Source of the DNA: Glandiceps talaboti
Lineage: Eukaryota > Hemichordata > Enteropneusta > Spengelidae
DNA length: 64,000 nt
Assembly (NCBI RefSeq): GCF_964340395.1
Contig: NC_135554.1
Span: forward strand, 5,349,475-5,413,474
Direction: 5' to 3'
The notes beneath the pieces are model-generated. The model was not told where the DNA came from. It did no database searches and worked only from the letters and a program-made list of their open reading frames with translations. Positions 35,475 to 48,300 of this stretch are shown in pieces (within the stretch, counting starts at the first letter, position 1; each line of letters opens with the position of its first letter). The position numbers and the translations under genes were made by a program.

Positions 35475-37766
35475 ATGGCGGTTGCCTCTGGAGGTACACC
35501 AGAAGAAATTCTGGATAAAATTGGAGAACACTGGCTGTCTTGTTCAATTTGTTTGGAGCAATACAAAGTACCTAAACTTCTACCATGTCACCATACATTC
35601 TGTCTGCACTGTTTGGAGACACTTGTCAAGAAAAAAGGAGGCTTAAACTGTCCAACATGTCAGCAGGAAGTTGATCTACCCTCTGGTGGAGTTGCTGCAT
35701 TGAAGAACAACTTTTTTGTGAACAATCTACTGGAGGTGGTTGAGAAAAGAACAGAAGAGGCAAAGAAAAAACAACATAAATGTGAGTTTTGTGAAGAAAA
35801 TGATGCAACATATTTTTGCAGAGATTGTGAGCAGTATTTCTGTGATGGTTGTGTCAAGTCAGTACATCAGAAACTGAAACGTGCTAGCTCACATACAGTA
35901 CTGTCTGTAGAAGAACATGAAAAGACAAAGTTTGCTATGCAGTCAGCCATTTTGTCCACTGAACGTTGTAAAGGTCATCCAGCAAATGAAGTCAAATATT
36001 TCTGCGATACGTGTCAAGTACCAATCTGTTCTGAGTGTACAATTATAGATCACCGTATTCCAGACCACAGCCATAGACATTTACAGGAAGTGGCTGATGA
36101 GTGTTCCAAAGAATTGTCAAAAATGGTTGACAATTTGAAAGTGAAATCTAAGGAAGCAGATGAAAGTAAAATGGCAGTTGTACAATTATGTAAGAAAGTG
36201 AAAGATCAATATCACGTGGAGGATGGTAAAGTAGCTAAGCATGAAGAAACTTGCATAAAGATTATGGAGACAAGTATTAAAGAAATCAAATCTCAGGTTG
36301 GAATGGTTAAAAAACAAAGATGCACATTGAGAGAAGATTTGAAGACAGACTGCCATCTACAAGTCAAACAATTAGAAACTCAGATTGCTGATTTAGAATT
36401 CAAATATGAAAACATTATCAGTACATCTGGATATGTAGAGGCATTAGTCAACCATGGCAGTGCAGCTCAACTGGTGTCCAACAAAGCTACAATTGTACAA
36501 CGTATTGAAGAGTTGGTAGCCATGGAAACAAAACCTAGTGTTAAACAGGAAGTGGTCACATTCAAACCTTCTCATAATGTCACTACAGATGGAATTCTGG
36601 GAGTTCTGAGATATGATGTGTGTCCATCTCTATTTACAGTTGAAAGCATTCCAAAGATACTAGTGAAAGGTGAATCTGTCAAGTTACTGATCACAACTAA
36701 AGACAGTAGAGGTAAGGCAGTCATACCAAACCAAGAAGTGAAAGTGAAAGTAAGAAAACCAGATGGATCACAAGAAGACATCCCAGTAACTGACAACAAA
36801 GATGGTACACACACTGTAATGATACATGGTGAAATGGATGGTAAATATCAAGTTACCATGGTGATAGAAGACCAACCAATACCATTATCACCATTACGGA
36901 TACCTGTCATTAAAGGATTGGTGAAAACTATCGGCAAAGAAGGAAGTAATGCTGGAGATTTCAATAATCCTTACAGTATCACTTTGAACAGACACGGTGA
37001 CATGGTGGTAGCTGATGCAGGGAATTTCAGAATTCAATTTATTGATATTCGTGGGAAATGTAAGAAAGTGTTGAAATTTACACAGTTTAAGAAGAACTTC
37101 CTTCCTTGTGATGTAGCAATATCAGCTGATGATGAATACTTCATAACAGATCTGAATAACACACAAATAGTGATAAGTGACGAAGATGGAAATGTTGTCA
37201 GATGCTTTGGACAAAATGAGCTGAAGTATCCCAGAGGTATCTATATAAGTCCTCTAGATGGTACTGTTTATGTTTCTGACTGGGATGGATTGATTGGGGA
37301 TAAAACAGACAAGAAAGGTAGTCATTGTATTAGAAAATACAGACAGAATGGAGATTACATCAACTCCTTTGGCAAGTATGGTGATAAGAATGGGAAATTC
37401 AAAGGACCCTACTTCATGTACATTGACAGTCAAGGAATCTTGTATGTAACTGACTTAGACAATCACCGTGTCCAGGTCTTCAATACTGATGATGAGTTCC
37501 TATACAAGTTTGGCATCAAAGGTCAAAGTGAAGGTCAGCTGTATCATCCATGCGGAATAGTGATGGACAAGGACAGATATCTGTATATCAGTGATAGCAA
37601 ACACCGTGTACAGAAATTTGACATGAGTGGAAGATTCATCTGTCGTATTGATAGTAATGAAGATGGACTGAATTACCCCAAAGGTTTAGTATTGACTAAT
37701 GATGTACCAGTCAAACTAGTTGTAGCTGATAAAGGCAATCATTGTCTGAAAGTATTTGTACTCTAA
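35475..37766 (+). CDS. TRIM-NHL E3 ubiquitin ligase, class VII, copy 3
   Basis: 763 aa. RING with all C3HC4 ligands (the change of C20 to W lies outside the zinc ligands), B-box 1, B-box 2, coiled coil, filamin domain, about six NHL repeats to the C-terminus. The coiled coil follows the copy-1 type ('KHEETCIKIMETSIKEIKSQ'). The filamin-proximal and NHL parts carry private changes ('NKATIVQRIEELVAME', 'FLPCDVAISADDEYFITDLN', 'DSNEDGLNYPKGLVLTND'), so this is the most diverged copy in the C-terminal half. The start codon context 'gccATGg' is strong. The 3' flank is diverged from units 1 and 2. It lies after the decayed LINE and before the largest minisatellite array. Confidence 0.92.
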   Translation: MAVASGGTPEEILDKIGEHWLSCSICLEQYKVPKLLPCHHTFCLHCLETLVKKKGGLNCPTCQQEVDLPSGGVAALKNNFFVNNLLEVVEKRTEEAKKKQHKCEFCEENDATYFCRDCEQYFCDGCVKSVHQKLKRASSHTVLSVEEHEKTKFAMQSAILSTERCKGHPANEVKYFCDTCQVPICSECTIIDHRIPDHSHRHLQEVADECSKELSKMVDNLKVKSKEADESKMAVVQLCKKVKDQYHVEDGKVAKHEETCIKIMETSIKEIKSQVGMVKKQRCTLREDLKTDCHLQVKQLETQIADLEFKYENIISTSGYVEALVNHGSAAQLVSNKATIVQRIEELVAMETKPSVKQEVVTFKPSHNVTTDGILGVLRYDVCPSLFTVESIPKILVKGESVKLLITTKDSRGKAVIPNQEVKVKVRKPDGSQEDIPVTDNKDGTHTVMIHGEMDGKYQVTMVIEDQPIPLSPLRIPVIKGLVKTIGKEGSNAGDFNNPYSITLNRHGDMVVADAGNFRIQFIDIRGKCKKVLKFTQFKKNFLPCDVAISADDEYFITDLNNTQIVISDEDGNVVRCFGQNELKYPRGIYISPLDGTVYVSDWDGLIGDKTDKKGSHCIRKYRQNGDYINSFGKYGDKNGKFKGPYFMYIDSQGILYVTDLDNHRVQVFNTDDEFLYKFGIKGQSEGQLYHPCGIVMDKDRYLYISDSKHRVQKFDMSGRFICRIDSNEDGLNYPKGLVLTNDVPVKLVVADKGNHCLKVFVL

Positions 37767-39454
37767 CATACAACATTCAGTGTATTTGCTAAGTGAAAAA
37801 CACAGTAACAGAGCCTTGGAAGAAGTCTGCTAAACTTTTCAAAAGATTTCCAAAGCATGTACGTACCACTGTTTTGGTGGGGAACAAAAGTGAAACACAT
37901 GGGGAACTTACGGTAGATATTATCTACATCATGTACTTGCTAACCTTAACAAAAAAATGATAGAAGTGTAACTAATATAAGAGCAGCTCTTATCAATGTA
38001 TACATGTACAATTAGTCTACATACAGAATGTACACGTCCAAAAAAAAATCACCAGACAGTGTGATGTGATGTGTTTCTGATGAAACGAATATACTTGTAT
38101 GTACCATTATCCGGTGGTTATGTTTCCTGTTAACATATACATATAGGAGATAACCATGAAGGAAAGCCACCTACAAACCATGATATTAGAATGATGAAGA
38201 CTGACATTTTATCACAATCACTTCATAATAATGATGATGCAAGTTCATCTGTATAGGTTACTGTATCAACACAGAACTTAACTTTTGAAACACTACACAC
38301 AATATTGATATTTAGTGGAAGCAAAACTGAAACTTTCATCCACACATGTGGACTTGTTCACCAGTTTGATGTTCTGAGTTGGTCACATGACTCATCACTG
38401 GAATCATGTGACAAAACATCTCAACCTGGACAAAGGTCGTTTTCAACTTAAATACATCTAGGATTTCATTCTGTTGTCACATGATTCCAGTGACAAGTCA
38501 CGTGACCAACTCAGAACATCAGACTTGTGAACAAGACCACGTGTGTGGAGAAATCTTCAGTTTTGGATTTCCCTAAATATCAAATGTGTGTAGTGTATCA
38601 AAAAGTTTAGTATTTATGTTGACACTTTATAGTAAATCAAAGTTTTCTTCATATTTTTATGAAGTGGTCTTGTATCACTTCCAAACTCTCAAAGAACAAC
38701 TTTTTTTAAAGTCAAAGTGTTTTTTAAGTGAAGAATCGTAAGTGAGAAGAAAGTACATGTAACTTCTTATTTTTTGATCAGTAAAACTAAAAACTGAAGA
38801 AAAGATACAATAGAATAATTAAGGTGAATATGAAAAATTGAGAAAGAGTACATGTGATTATTTTTGACACGTTAATTCTTTGTCAACTGTTGTTTCAAAG
38901 TTTTGTATACATAAATGCCCCTCACCACCTGTATGAATCTGGAACAATTTTGGAAATTGTGTTTTCGAGTGATTTGATTTCTCTAAAAAGCATGATAGCA
39001 CTTCTCACTAGATATTATTCCATTGATTGGAGAAGAGACATTTAAAAAAAGTTGGCAAAATATTTTGTTTCAATAGGAAAGAGACATCAATGAAAATTGA
39101 CAAATTTCAGTTCTCAGTTGAGAATTAAACACTGATACAGTTACGTTTATTCTACTGAATACAGCAATATGACCAAAAGGTTGTCAATGTACATTGTATC
39201 TAACGCCAAAATTATGTTACTATAGATTTTATTACTGACACTGTGGTGTGTCATTGTCTGTATAGGACCTGGTGAAGGAGAAATGTTTTTGGCCTGTAAT
39301 AGATGTAATCTTGTTACAAGGGGTTGATTGATTTCAAATAAAGTTGATTATTTTCAATGATACAATGCATGTAGAGACAAGTAAATATCCACCTAGTGAC
39401 GTAGCAATATAAGATATTATATGTACATGTCAATACTGACAAATTACTGTTACA
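37767..39454. other. 3' flank of TRIM copy 3
   Basis: No gene. Diverged counterpart of 15,056-16,738. It lacks the ATTG-tailed retroelement and keeps a full palindromic element (listed separately). Confidence 0.6.
38283..38607. repeat. Large imperfect palindrome, complete only in unit 3
   Basis: Arms of about 130 bases (38,283-38,415 and about 38,472-38,607) are reverse complements with few mismatches, for example 'gagttggtcacatgactcat' facing 'agtcacgtgaccaactc'. The central spacer is about 55 bases. Units 1 and 2 keep only the right arm and the inner end of the left. Probably a MITE-like insertion or hairpin element. Confidence 0.8.
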
Positions 39455-41938
39455 GTAGTAGTCTAGCAGAAATAATGGATATACCAGGCTAGTCAGTACT
39501 TTAGTAGTCTGGAGAATAGTAGAGATTCCAGGCTAGTCAGTACTGTAGTAGTCTGGAGAATAGCAGAGATTCCAGGCTAGTCAGTACTGTAGTAGTCTGG
39601 AGAATAGTAGAGATTCCAGGCTAGTCAGTACTGTAGTAGTCTGGAGAATAGCAGAGATTCCAGGCTAGTCAGTACTTTAGTAGTCTAGAGAATAGCAGAG
39701 ATTCCAGACTAGTCAGTACTTTAGTAGTCTAGAGAATAGTAGAGATTCTAGGGTAGTCAGTACTTTAGTAGTCTAGAGAATAGTAGAGATTCCAGGCTAG
39801 TCAGTACTGTAGTAGTCTGGAGAATAGTAGAGATTCCAGGCTAGTCAGTACTTTAGTAGTCTAGAGAATAGCAGAGATTCCAGGCTAGTCAGTACTTTAG
39901 TAGTCTAGAGAATAGCAGAGATTCCAGGCTAGTCAGTACTTTAGTAGTCTAGAGAATAGCAGAGATTCCAGACTAGTCAGTACTTTAGTAGTCTAGAGAA
40001 TAGTAGAGATTCTAGGGTAGTCAGTACTTTAGTAGTCTAGAGAATAGTAGAGATTCCAGGCTAGTCAGTACTGTAGTAGTCTAGAGAATAGCAGAGATTC
40101 CAGGGTAGTCAGTACTGTAGTAGTCTGGAGAATAGCAGAGATTCCAGGGTAGTCAGTACTGTAGTAGTCTAGAGAATAGCAGAGATTCCTGGCTAGTCAG
40201 TACTGTAGTAGTCTGGAGAATAGTAGAGATTCCAGGCTAGTCAGTACTGTAGTAGTCTGGAGAATAGTAGAGATTCCAGGCTAGTCAGTGCTGTAGTAGT
40301 CTGGAGAATAGTAGAGATTCCAGGCTAGTCAGTGCTGTAGTAGTCTGAAGAATAGTAGAGATTCCAGGCTAGTCAGTGCTGTAGTAGTCTGGAGAATAGC
40401 AGAGAATCCAGGCTAGTCAGTAATGTAGTAGTCTGGAGAATAGTAGAGATTCCAGGCTAGTCAGTACTGTAGTAGTCTGGAGAATAGTAGAGATTCCAGG
40501 CTAGTCAGTGCTGTAGTAGTCTGAAGAATAGTTAGAGATTCCAGGCTAGTCAGTAATGTAGTAGTCTGGAGAATAGTTAGAGATTCCAGGCTAGTCAGTA
40601 CTGTAGTAGTCTGGAGAATAGTAGAGATTCCAGGCTAGTCAGTAATGTAGTAGTCTGGAGAATAGCAGAGAATCCAGGCTAGTCAGTAATGTAGTAGTCT
40701 GGAGAATAGCAGAGATTCCTGGCTAGTCAGTACTGTAGTAGTCTGGAGAATAGTAGAGATTCCAGGCTAGTCAGTACTGTAGTAGTCTGGAGAATAGTAG
40801 AGATTCCAGGCTAGTCAGTACTGTAGTAGTCTGGAGAATAGCAGAGATTCCAGGCTAGTCAGTACTTATTCTGGAGAATAGTAGAGATTCCAGGCTAGTC
40901 AGTACTGTAGTAGTCTGGAGAATAGTAGAGATTCCAGGCTAGTCAGTAATGTAGTAGTCTGGAGAATAGTTAGAGATTCCAGGCTAGTCAGTACTGTAGT
41001 AGTCTGGAGAATAGTAGAGATTCCAGGCTAGTCAGTAATGTAGTAGTCTGGAGAATAGCAGAGAATCCAGGCTAGTCAGTAATGTAGTAGTCTGGAGAAT
41101 AGCAGAGATTCCTGGCTAGTCAGTACTGTAGTAGTCTGGAGAATAGTAGAGATTCCAGGCTAGTCAGTACTGTAGTAGTCTGGAGAATAGTAGAGATTCC
41201 AGGCTAGTCAGTGCTGTAGTAGTCTGAAGAATAGTAGAGATTCCAGGCTAGTCATTTATGTAGTAGTCTGGAGAATAGTAGAGATTCCAGGCTAGTCAGT
41301 ACTGTAGTAGTCTGGAGAATAGTAGAGATTCCAGGCTAGTCAGTGCTGTAGTAGTCTGAAGAATAGTAGAGATTCCAGGCTAGTCAGTAATGTAGTAGTC
41401 TGGAGAATAGTAGAGAATCCAGGCTAGTCAGTAATGTAGTAGTCTGAAGAATAGTAGAGATTCCAGGCTAGTCAGTACTGTAGTAGTCTGGAGAATAGCA
41501 GAGATTCCAGGCTAGTCAGTACTGTAGTAATCTGGAGAATAGCAGAGATTCCAGGCTAGTCAGTACTGTAGTAGTCTGGAGAATAGCAGAGATTCCAGGC
41601 TAGTCAGTACTGTAGTAGTCTGGAGAATAGTAGAGATTCCAGGCTAGTCAGTACTGTAGTAGTCTGGAGAATAGTAGAGATTCCAAGCTAGTCAGTACTG
41701 TAGTAGTCTGGAGAATAGTAGAGATTCCAGGCTAGTCAGTACTGTAGTAGTCTGGAGAATAGTAGAGATTCCAGGCTAGTCAGTACTGTAGTAGTCTGGA
41801 GAATAGTAGAGATTCCAGGCTAGTCAGTACTGTAGTAGTCTGGAGAATAGTAGAGATTCCGGGCTAGTCAGTACTGTAGTAGTCTGGAGAATAGTAGAGA
41901 TTCCAGGCTAGTCAGTACTGTAGTAGTCTTGAGAATAG
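39455..41938. repeat. 44-bp minisatellite array 3 (about 56 copies)
   Basis: Same unit as arrays 1 and 2. Array-private variants: 'gtctagagaat', 'gtcagtgctgtag', 'gtcagtaatgtag', 'ctgaagaat', 'gattcctggc'. Higher-order repetition is visible: a run of variant units at about 40,549-40,740 recurs at about 40,944-41,130 (offset about nine units), and one at about 39,703-39,800 recurs at about 39,967-40,065 (six units). The array ends abruptly in intron-9-like DNA because exon 9 is missing. Confidence 0.97.
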
Positions 41939-42513
41939 GCCTGAAAGGGGTCTAAAAAACTGTTTTCATAGATTTTAAATAGGATCACAATAGTCATTCA
42001 GTTCAAGAAACAAATTTGTACATTCCTAAATGTTGAAAATCAAAGCCTCCACTTTAATGGAATAGAGTCACTAACTCTGTCTGAGATTAGGAGGGGGGGG
42101 GGGGGGTCTCAGATAAAATTGAACAGAAAAGAGTTCGACACACAAGTTGCATAGGTGTATCTATTTCTATGGATTATTTTTAGCAATACAGGGTCCTCAC
42201 CTTGACCAAAGTATATATATATATATATGTACAACTACAGATTCATGAATAATGTGGTTGGGGGCGCTATACAGGTATTTGCCTGGGAACACAAACCTAC
42301 AAATGCTATTTATATTGTTAGAAACCTGACAATTGTGTGACTGTTAAAAGATGATTTACACTACACGTATACTTAGGGGTGAAGAAATTTCTTAAGCCTG
42401 GACTCGGAAAACATCTTTATGAACCATATGTCTAGGAAATTTTGAGAAGAAAAAAATACCAAAATTATTTTCCTACTTGTAACTAAATATATATACACTA
42501 TTCTTGATACTAG

Positions 42514-42863
42514 GTAAAACATGGAAAATGCATCAATACCAGGCTGGCAAATCACAAGTACTGAGTACTTTAGAAGTGACAGGACCTTTACTACCTACTA
42601 ATATTGTCTACTTGTGTGAACTGTTTAAACAAACACAGCAAGGTGACTTCAACATGATATGTAATGTACAAGATAGTACGATACCTTTCAATGCTGCACA
42701 AAGTGACAATGTCAAAGATGACGATGATGAGAGAACACATAAACTAAGTCAGTGTGGACTGTCTAAGGAAAGTATTGTGAATTTTATAGAAGGCAGTAAT
42801 CATGGAAAGTATGCAATCAGAGAAGTGAAATGTGAAAACAATATGTATAGTTGGAATCTCTGA
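42514..42863 (+). pseudogene. Broken third copy of DONSON exon 10
   Basis: 350 bases against 351 in the other units. The acceptor 'ttgatactag' is kept, but one G is missing in 'ggaaaatgcatc' (others 'ggaaaagtgcatc'). Splicing in phase 0 therefore shifts frame and meets a stop after about 16 codons. Downstream of the deletion the ancestral frame is still open to the normal stop. Exon 9 is absent: unit-3 DNA jumps from the minisatellite to the part of intron 9 matching 18,787. A polyadenylation signal remains at 43,256. It shares 'QDSTIP' and 'NVKDDDD' with unit 2. Confidence 0.85.
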
Positions 42864-43269
42864 AAATGAATTGGTATATGAAATAATTATGTATGGTACG
42901 TGTTAAAATATATTTGATATACCAGGTATATAGTTGGTAACTATGAGAATGAATCAGTGTTTCAATATGCTATGAAAATATAATTGAATTAGTATAGGTC
43001 TTCTGAAAGTCACAAGTGGTGACATTGTTTTCAATAAGCTATAATCAGACACAACCTAAAGTTATAATTGTTGACATTTATATGATATTACATAAAAATA
43101 GATAAATGGGTCATCTTGTGAATGCTTTGGTGATGTGGATTATATAATCACACAATAATATGATGTATTAAAGTCAACAACAATGTATTCAGTAAGTGTA
43201 CTCAGAGATAACACTGGATGGATCTCCCCATAGACTGGATCATCTTTTGGTGGCAAATAAACCAAGCAA

Positions 43270-43610
43270 GCGTAAATACTTTTTAATCTTTCTGTCTCGC
43301 AGTTTACACCTCAGCATCGTACTACGTTTTTTCTGGCATCTCTGTACTGTATCTCTTTAAATTTTATTCATTCATAGTTCTGAGATATTAAGTTATAGAG
43401 AGAGGAGTGGGAAAGCCAGGATTTTGTGTTATGTCAAGGAAGATGGAGTGCGATCAAAGGGTGTGGAAATACAAACTTCGATTTCTTTGACATGAATATT
43501 AATCAAATCAACCATTATCCATCCATTAATTTTAAGAGAAAAAACAATTAATAATATATTTCCCAATTTTATTTCTTTTTTGAGTATGTATGTATGTATG
43601 TATGTATGTA

Positions 43611-43657
<47 letters not shown>

Positions 43658-45354
43658 ATGTATGTATGTATGTTATTTACATACATTTGTGAAATCTACA
43701 GCACTGTATACTGTACAGTAGACGTACTTTTAAAGTTTTATAAATTAGTTAAACTATATAAAAGTGTGAAAACTGTTAGGAATTTAGCATATCGTCTCAT
43801 CAAAACGGACAGGCGAGCCGTCCAAAACGACAGAATAACATGACATACTATTTATAATTGCATATGCTGTACACAGCGCTGATCTGTGGATTCTGATAGC
43901 TTTCACCTGTGTATAGGCGAGACTGATTTGATTTGAATCACATCAGCGCTATAGACAGATTACATACTATTTTAAACTATGTCGTTGCGACAATGGCTGT
44001 GTTAAAAACCGTGAATACACTAGAAGACTTGCATGTAAGGACTTGCGTATTGTATACTATACTAAAAACTCGGATTTAGTGAATAATTTTCGCAATGCAT
44101 CATTAAATATGCTCACTATGTTTTCGTATCAAAAATTGAAAACAACACAAATGGAAAGACACGGTCTATGACAATGATTAAAACCCACAGTTACGTTAAT
44201 ATGTACATGTACAATTATGTAAAATCATAAAATATGTACAGCATAATCCGTTCCCAATCTGTTACAAATCTATGACGTCATTCTAAAACTGTGACATCAT
44301 TACTTTTGCTGGTATGCACGCAGGCGTCTGCCCATCCTAATATTTGATAGAGAGACAGATTCCGGCGATGAAATTTGATCGACGCTGTCCTGGTTTGCAT
44401 GTCGTGTTACTCTTTCCTAGTGAGTGGTTTAATTGGTTAAATGATTGACAGGTTATATAGCTAGTTGATTGACAGGCAGGAAAGTTGATTGGTTAATCGC
44501 GTGATTGATTGACAGGCTAGTACGTTGATTAGTTAGATAATGATTGATACACTCTTCCTTGTTCGTGGTTGATCGCAAAAAATAATTATTGGGTGAAACA
44601 AATTTAAAACACATTTTGAGTATTAGCCAATCTTTTCCTCCCTATCAATATCAACTTTGTTTTTCAGGTTGCCATCTCTGTGAAATAGACTTCAACATTA
44701 ATGATGATAAAGTGATCCGTGGCTCTATCATTGTTTATAAAAGTTTGCTTTGGAAGGCAGTTTTATATTGAAAACAGTCTTATATATCGGTAATTGATGA
44801 TGAGGAGCAACATTTCAGTACTGGTCATCAGAGTGATTGAGTCATAGGTCGTCAGATCTAGAGTCACATTGTAGTCAAAGTAGACCTTCTATCACGTGGT
44901 ATCATAGCTGTTACCAACTGCTACCTCTACAAACACGTCACGTGTTCAGTACTGTAAATCCGCCATTTCCCCTGGTTTGTGTATATGTTAAAGAGTCATT
45001 TGGAAGCGCTGTGATTTTTACTTCTGCAACTGGAAACTATATAATCATGCAGAAGAAGGTATAAACAAAAGGCACAACAAAGTCAACCTCTGTTGTTTTG
45101 AAGATTGCTGACCAAGTCTTGCGTCGGCCGAGTCTTCAAAACATTGAAATGGGAAAGTGTTATGGCAGCATGTAGTTTTATTTCCTTTTTATTTGTGTCT
45201 GGCCTCCATTTTGAAACGGAAGAACTGGTGTCTGCAGTCCGTAAAAAATAAATATCGTGGGTTGTTGATGTTCAAGTATTACGAGTTTTGGAGAAGTCGG
45301 TATTAAATCACCATGGTAACTTGATTCAATAAATTGTCTAATAGTTTTGAAATA
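43270..45354. other. Spacer between unit 3 and the dispanin genes
   Basis: Similarity to the repeated block ends near 43,270. No gene recognised. A TGACGTCA (CRE-type) site is at 44,273. A degenerate repeat of 'ttgattgacaggc' with a spacing of about 40 bases occupies roughly 44,418-44,550. 44,640-44,680 resembles a splice acceptor but no family-like exon follows. Confidence 0.5.
43584..43675. repeat. (GTAT)n(GTCT)n(GTAT)n microsatellite
   Basis: Compound tetranucleotide run; no coding value. Confidence 0.95.
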
Positions 45355-48300
45355 TCAAGTTTTAGAGAACTGTGGAGTGATAAATACGACCACAATTAAA
45401 ATAGCCATGAGTATTCCTAGAAATATCCCGGCCCAGGACAACTGATTAGCATATCTTCCTGATTCTTCCGCCGTCATTCGGTCTCCTACTTTGGCAGCTT
45501 TTCGGGACTGGAAGAGAAAGAAAATAAAATGAAAATGATTAAGCGGGTACTACGCATTTTTTTTCAAAATTATTCTTAACTACTACTGAATTCCAGTGAA
45601 TGTGTGGTATGATAAACCATCTCTGTCTGAAAATTTACTTTTTCCAGGATACTAGTACTCGTCAGAAAAATTGCGAGTTTTTGAAGTCTTTCGAGTCGCT
45701 GATATTCGAATCCATATATATATATATAGTAAAGTTAGTACGACTTCTCTGACGTAGTTACTCATAAACTTTAATACTAGAAGCTTATCACAGCGAAAAC
45801 ATAAAAGTTGCAAAATCTTAGAGAAGGCCTCGAAGACCATAGAAGTCTTAAAATGAAAAATGTGTATATGTCTCCCCTTCACTCTACCATTGCTAAATTT
45901 TGGTATCGATGCAAACACGCCACGAATACTCACCATATAAGCCTGATGTATTGCAAATCCACCTATAACAGCACAAAAGAAGACAGAAGCGATCGCACAA
46001 CACATATTATCCGGTGGAGGATCTTCTAGTGGCTGTCCTAAATCTAAAAACCTGCCATACATCGCCGCTCTTGTAACTGGACTATCGGGAGACAGTCGTA
46101 TCTGAAAATAATTAACATGAATAAAGGCTAAAGCTACGTGCTAGGCATGTATCAACCTGATTAAAATCCGATGTAGATATCGGTTCATTGCTACTTTACC
46201 TTCGTTATTTTGCCTGAATTGACCTTCTTGGTACATGTTTACATTTTTTATCCTGATCGCCTCCTCAGACTATAAACGTAAACATGTACTACGAAGGTCA
46301 ATTCAATGCCAAATAACGAAGGTAAAATAGCAATGAATGATTAGCCGACATCTACATCGGATTTTAATCAGATTGGGTACGTATACATGTACGTCATCCA
46401 CTATTCAGTTATCATGAGTGGTAATTTTCCGGGGGGGGGTGAGGAATACTGTTGAATCAGTACAAAAGTGAATAACTTTAAAATATCAATTTTGATATAA
46501 ATTAATAGAGATGAAGACTATGTATTTGGTTTCACTCTAGAATAAAATCAAAATATGAAAATGAAAATGAAGCAAATTACATCTTTAAACCTATACGAGT
46601 AGGATTATTCTTGTCGATCAGACAACAACAATCTATTCACTAAAAGTCATTAAAATAGCAATAATTAGACATTGCACTCATCAATTAGAGGTCATGTTCA
46701 TCTAGAAGTAGTAGTATCATAAGTTGAAATCGTGATTAATTGATGGCGCTAATTTTGGGTAAATTTTGGGTGCGGACCCAAATATCAATTAAATTTGATG
46801 ACATTGCACCGTATCATGGGTACAGTTACACAAATACATTTACCCACATGTGATACTGTTCTGTGTGTACAACAATACGATTACGTCATTACATCTACAA
46901 CTGCCGACATCGAAGCATTGGCAAACATAACCTGTTACAAACATGGACAGTTAACAACTGAATTGGATTAATAATATTTGGCACAGTTGTTGGAACAGCA
47001 GAGACTTGTATTACATTTCATGGTTTGATAAGAACAGTTTTATTGTCTAGGCCTCTTTATGTGTACATGAAATGCCAGGGAAACTTCAAATTTGTTTGTG
47101 AACGTGAATTATTGTGTAAAGAGGCCATACAACTGTCCTTATCAAATGATGGAATGTAATACTAAGTATCTCTCATGTATCTGTACTTCCAACCGGTTGT
47201 GCCAAGCTTAAGTGATATTAATCCAATTCAGTTATTACTGTCCCTGGTTCCGTTCGTCAATACTTCGATGACGGCAGTTGTAACAAACAGTTTAAAAAAA
47301 CATTCCAGTTATAGATAGCATAGCTTTTAAAATGGCGGGAAAACGTCGGCACCTGAACGTCGGTTACAATGTAATAGTTGCATAGATTATACTCACAACA
47401 GAGAAGTCTGCCCTCGGGGTACCTGAACGATCAAGCGTTGTTATAATACTGCTCAAAGCTATTGACTTCTGTCTGCGCTTTTGGAGACTTTTTCTTGTTG
47501 GAGTCACAGATGCATTGGCAGTACTATTGTCTGTATGTGTCCTTTCAAGGTTTTCAATTTTAGATTGTGGTAAAAGTCTCTCGTTTGCCGTGTCTAGTGA
47601 CGTGTATTCCGTGTCACCGCCACCAGAATCAGTCCTTGTTCTAACTGAGGCAGTGTCTGTATTTGATTGAGAACTATGATGTCCTCTACTTTCCCATCCC
47701 GATGACATTGCTTCGTCTTCGTCTTCATCGTCATCTTCTTTCTCTTGAATTGTGTTATTAAGCCTCTGGTATTCTGTTCAAGATCCAAATAAGAAAGAAA
47801 TGATGTCAGGATTAAACACAGCTAAATTGTTATCCTTAAAATGGTTGAATTTTATTGTGTGTTTATAGTATTTAGCAAATAACGAACTAGACTAAAACCC
47901 AAGCACTTACCAAGGGCATAATATACGCCCTCTGACAACCAACACAATCACATCATATGTTGTGTCTATGGCAGTATGATCGTGAAAGCAAGTCTAAAGG
48001 CTGTATCGACTAGCAATTGAAAGCAAAAATTTACATTCCGTTGAAAAATCACAGATAATCGTCGTTCAAAAGCTACAATCTCTTTCAGTATCCTTCTTAG
48101 AACAGAAAAAACACCATTTTACTAATCACTACAACAGTTCGTCTACAACATATGTATGACGTCACTGGCATTTACATTTGTAAATTACACTAATACTGGT
48201 CAATATTTATATCAAATCTTATTTCTGGAAGGTATTCCATAATTTAGTATATTAAGACGTGAAAACTACAAAATTTAATGTTACATATTGCAAACAGTCA

